Shown in pieces: positions 61,811 through 64,000 of a DNA stretch of 64,000 nucleotides (positions within the stretch are counted from its first letter, which is position 1; each line of letters starts with the position of its first letter). The position numbers and the translations under genes are program-made. Under the pieces are notes generated by a model, which had not been told where the DNA came from, did not search any database, and saw nothing but the letters and a program-made list of their open reading frames with translations. This DNA comes from Pseudomonas caricapapayae (lineage in GTDB: Bacteria > Pseudomonadota > Gammaproteobacteria > Pseudomonadales > Pseudomonadaceae). Location of the stretch: contig NZ_LJPW01000188.1 of assembly GCF_001400735.1 (NCBI RefSeq), forward strand, positions 1-64,000, in the 5' to 3' direction.

Positions 61811-62143
61811 GTGCTCAATTATCTGTGGTTCTTCCTCGCGGCCCTGTTCGAGATAGCCGGCTGCTATGCTTTCTGGCTATGGTTGCGCCAAGGCAAGAGC
61901 GCGCTGTGGGTCATTCCTGCGCTGATCAGCCTGACGTTCTTTGCACTGTTGCTGACGCGTGTCGAGGCAGCTTATGCCGGGCGGGCCTATGCGGCATATG
62001 GCGGGATTTACATCGTGGCGTCGATTGCCTGGCTGGGGCTGGTCGAGCGGGTCAGACCGCTGGGGACGGACTGGCTGGGTCTGGCTTTCTGTGTCACCGG
62101 CGCGACGATCATTCTGCTTGGGCCCCGTTGGTCTGCGTCGTGA
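61811..62143 (+). CDS. YnfA family inner-membrane protein
   Basis: A 110-aa protein with four spans and a GTG start at 61811, which gives the family length; the longer frame from 61772 lacks a site. Blocks: NYLWFFLAALFEIAGCYAFW, LLTRVEAAYAGRAYAAYGGI and DWLGLAFCVTGATIILLGPR. YnfA resembles small multidrug-resistance transporters (UPF0060); function not settled. Confidence 0.93.
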   Translation: MLNYLWFFLAALFEIAGCYAFWLWLRQGKSALWVIPALISLTFFALLLTRVEAAYAGRAYAAYGGIYIVASIAWLGLVERVRPLGTDWLGLAFCVTGATIILLGPRWSAS

Positions 62144-62312
62144 GAACCCCAGTCTTAAACGAAATTTCCTACAGATTTCGCTAGGAAGTAAGGCGTTTCC
62201 TTCAGCCTTTTCCGGCGGGATTGCAGGACCTTACTGATTTGCCATCAGCGCATTGAAGCGCCCTGTTTCGCGATGCACCCTGCCTCCTTTGCGCAATGAA
62301 AGGGTGGGAAAA

Positions 62313-62507
62313 ATGCTGGTACTGACGCGGGAAATTGGCGAAACGTTCTCCATTGGTGATGACATCACCGTGCAGATTCTGGGCATCAACGGCAATCAGG
62401 TCAGGCTCGGAATCAATGCCCCGAAAGACATCAAGATTCACCGTGCCGAGGTCTACAAGCGAATCGCCAACAAGCTTTCGCAGCAGGCAACCACGCAGCC
62501 TCACTAG
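62313..62507 (+). CDS. csrA: CsrA/RsmA family RNA-binding regulator
   Basis: A 64-aa protein: MLVLTREIGETFSIGDDITV, then GNQVRLGINAPKDIKIHRAE and VYKRIANKL. Arg6 (LTRE) and Arg44-like (HRAE) positions that bind GGA in RNA are present. CsrA dimers block translation of target mRNAs and are sponged by RsmX/Y/Z RNAs; in P. syringae several paralogues affect type III secretion, motility and alginate. GGGTGGGA upstream is the ribosome site. Which paralogue this is cannot be told for certain. Confidence 0.96.
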   Translation: MLVLTREIGETFSIGDDITVQILGINGNQVRLGINAPKDIKIHRAEVYKRIANKLSQQATTQPH

Positions 62508-62550
62508 GTGACATGGTTCGCCTTGTCGAACCCTGTTCAGGTCCGAAGGA

Positions 62551-62778
62551 TTATTCAAAAAACTCCTTGGGCACATCGTGCTTGAGCATCAACTGACACT
62601 GCTGGCTCTCAAGATCGAAAAAGATCACCGCCTGGCCCTTGGTCAACGCATGCCGCACACGCAACACGCGGGTTTGCAGTGGCGTCTCGTCGCCATTGTC
62701 GGTGCCCTCACGGGTGACGAAATCCTCTATCAGGCGAGTGAGGGTGTCAGGTTCCAGTTGGTCATAAGGGATCAGCAT
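62551..62778 (-). CDS. YheU family protein
   Basis: A 75-aa protein; the start at 62778 gives the family length and the opening MLIPYDQLEPDTLTRLIEDF. Then FVTREGTDNGD and QVIFFDLESQQCQLM-type strand (AVIFFDLESQQCQLMLKHD). YheU (UPF0270) is small, cytoplasmic and of unknown role. Convergent with csrA. Confidence 0.9.
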   Translation of the reverse strand: MLIPYDQLEPDTLTRLIEDFVTREGTDNGDETPLQTRVLRVRHALTKGQAVIFFDLESQQCQLMLKHDVPKEFFE

Positions 62779-62845
62779 GGCGGTTCTCGTGTCGATGAGC
62801 TGCGATGATAGAACTGCGGTGCCAGGCACCGCAATTCACAAGGCC

Positions 62846-64000
62846 TCAACTCTCCTCGCGATTCTGTCCGATCAGACTGTCGACCGGGGGGACGCGGGTG
62901 TCGGATTCCATCTGTGCGTCATGTTCGATCTGATGGCTGAACCGCTCCAGTGAACTCTGCGCCGGTTTGGCATCGCTGGCGAATACCGGCGGGCTGAGGA
63001 TATAAGCCCCCAGCAATTTGCTCAGTGCTGCCAGGCTGTCGATATGCGTGCGCTCGTAACCGTGAGTCGCGTCGCAGCCGAAGGCCAGCAGCGCCGTACG
63101 GATGTCGTGCCCCGAGGTCACAGCCGAATGCGCATCGCTGTAGTAATAGCGGAACAGGTCACGGCGTACCGGCAACTCGTTCTCCACGCCCAGACGCAGC
63201 AAATGGCGGGACAGGTGGTAGTCGTACGGGCCGCCCGAGTCCTGCATGGCCACACTCACCGCGTGTTCACTGGAGTGCTGGCCAGGTGCGACCGGTGCGA
63301 TGTCAATGCCGACAAACTCGCTCACGTCCCAAGGCAGCACGCCTGCTGCGCCCGTACCGGTTTCTTCGGTGATGGTGAACAGTGGATGGCAATCGATCAA
63401 TGGCTCGGCACCGCTGTCGACAATGGATTTCAGCGCCGCAAGCAGCGCCGCAACGCCGGCCTTGTCATCCAGGTGGCGGGCACTGATATGCCCGCTCTCG
63501 GTGAATTCCGGCAGCGGGTCGAATGCCACAAAGTCGCCGATGCCGATGCCCAGCGACTCGCAGTCGGCGCGCGTGGTGCAATATGCATCCAGCCGCAGCT
63601 CGACGTGGTCCCAGCTGATCGGCATCTCGTCCACAGCAGTGTTGAATGCATGACCGGAAGCCATTAATGGCAGAACACTGCCGCGGATCACACCGGTATC
63701 GGTAAACACGCTGACCCGGCTGCCCTCGGCAAACCGGCTTGACCAGCAACCAACGGCGGCCAGCGCCAGACGGCCGTTGTCTTTGACTTCCCGAACGCTT
63801 GCACCGATGGTGTCCAGGTGCGCCGATACTGCACGGTCAGGGCTGTTTTGCTTGCCCTTGAGCGTGGCGCGGATGGTACCGCGGCGGGTCAGCTCGAACG
63901 GGATGCCCAGTTCTTCAAGACGCTCGGCCACGTAACGCACGATGGTGTCTGTGAAACCGGTCGGGCTTGGAATCGCGAGCATTTCCAACAGAACTTTCTG
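62846..64000 (-). CDS. M42-type aminopeptidase of the NAGGN osmoprotectant group (5' end beyond window)
   Basis: 384 codons are visible and the frame is still open at the right edge (QKVLLEMLAIPSPTGF), so the true start lies outside. Metal-site blocks: AVSAHLDTIGAS, HISARHLDDKAGVAALLAAL, FTITEETGTGAAGVLP, VGIDIAPVAPGQHSSEHAVS and a late SDAHSAV. It matches the M42-like peptidase commonly encoded with the genes for N-acetylglutaminylglutamine amide, a dipeptide osmolyte of pseudomonads. If so, the synthetase genes should lie just to the right. Confidence 0.92.
   Translation of the reverse strand, partial: QKVLLEMLAIPSPTGFTDTIVRYVAERLEELGIPFELTRRGTIRATLKGKQNSPDRAVSAHLDTIGASVREVKDNGRLALAAVGCWSSRFAEGSRVSVFTDTGVIRGSVLPLMASGHAFNTAVDEMPISWDHVELRLDAYCTTRADCESLGIGIGDFVAFDPLPEFTESGHISARHLDDKAGVAALLAALKSIVDSGAEPLIDCHPLFTITEETGTGAAGVLPWDVSEFVGIDIAPVAPGQHSSEHAVSVAMQDSGGPYDYHLSRHLLRLGVENELPVRRDLFRYYYSDAHSAVTSGHDIRTALLAFGCDATHGYERTHIDSLAALSKLLGAYILSPPVFASDAKPAQSSLERFSHQIEHDAQMESDTRVPPVDSLIGQNREES

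Noticed and set aside
60625..61818. Open frames of 397 and 346 codons on the minus strand with repeating ALRRMPF/RSASYWRRRAS-like text
   Set aside because: They are translations of the 113-bp array; the period is not a multiple of three, no ribosome site is present, and similar frames occur on the other strand.
1..64000. tRNA or rRNA genes
   Set aside because: None seen by eye on either strand; a covariance scan was not possible.

Overview
The window reads as a chromosomal segment of a plant-pathogenic pseudomonad of the Pseudomonas syringae group. The main reasons are a type III effector that can be named (hopAF1) with a textbook hrp box, Pseudomonas-type housekeeping families (DUF6279, TorF porin, CsrA/RsmA, CvfB, YjcH-ActP, the M42 peptidase usually linked to NAGGN synthesis), high-GC codon use and REP-like intergenic repeats.

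Layout. 0-1.5 kb: two related secreted proteins on the minus strand, the first cut by the window edge. 1.5-8.6 kb: an accessory island. The 3' end of the mechanosensitive channel gene (8550-9842) is duplicated as a decayed copy at 1545-1756, and a third piece of its 3' flank is fused to a truncated DUF4062 gene near 3440. Between these copies lie an HNH nuclease, an unrecognised helical protein and a start-stop-coupled small ORF (a candidate defence-like module), a 706-aa alpha/beta hydrolase, a GNAT acetyltransferase preceded by a promoter, leader and terminator, IS66 and IS3 remnants, and hopAF1. 10.1-11.0 kb: an orphan gene with a zinc-finger-like N terminus. 11-18.7 kb: LysR-MFS-hydrolase, then a redox cassette (monooxygenase, two MDR reductases, an SDR, a WYL regulator) bracketed by an 18-bp inverted repeat. 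19.2-23.8 kb: a second BamA-type protein, divergent from a Cpx-like two-component system whose response regulator has an in-frame stop. 23.9-36.6 kb: mostly core genes (DEAD-box helicase, CvfB, DsbA-like, YihY, peptide deformylase, betaine-binding protein, yeast-type cytosine deaminase) plus a ~160-bp repeat array. 36.9-40.1 kb: an RsbQ-like hydrolase overlapping a PAS histidine kinase, followed by a GAF histidine kinase. 40.4-46.3 kb: PQQ-type sugar dehydrogenase, PepSY protein, TonB receptor, MHS transporter. 46.4-48.2 kb: an AT-rich accessory patch (orphan LuxR-type HTH, unknown protein, gene remnant). 48.2-54.7 kb: MASE2-GGDEF cyclase, MFS/LysR pair, MlaA with a secreted hydrolase. 54.7-55.8 kb: a gene-free stretch. 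55.8-64 kb: betaine-binding protein, yjcH-actP, small membrane proteins, an SDR, a 113-bp tandem array, YnfA, CsrA, YheU and the peptidase running off the end.

How the genes work together. Several units look functionally coupled: LysR beside its MFS target; the MDR reductase with the WYL regulator; the two-component system with a CpxR-box-like site facing the BamA paralogue; RsbQ-like hydrolase with PAS kinase; MlaA with hydrolase; YjcH with ActP. The strongest candidate for something undescribed is the 1.75-3.33 kb module (unknown helical protein plus HNH nuclease plus small ORF). The RsbQ-PAS kinase pair, the GNAT leader and the split response regulator come next. All calls are made by reading the sequence; no database search was run.
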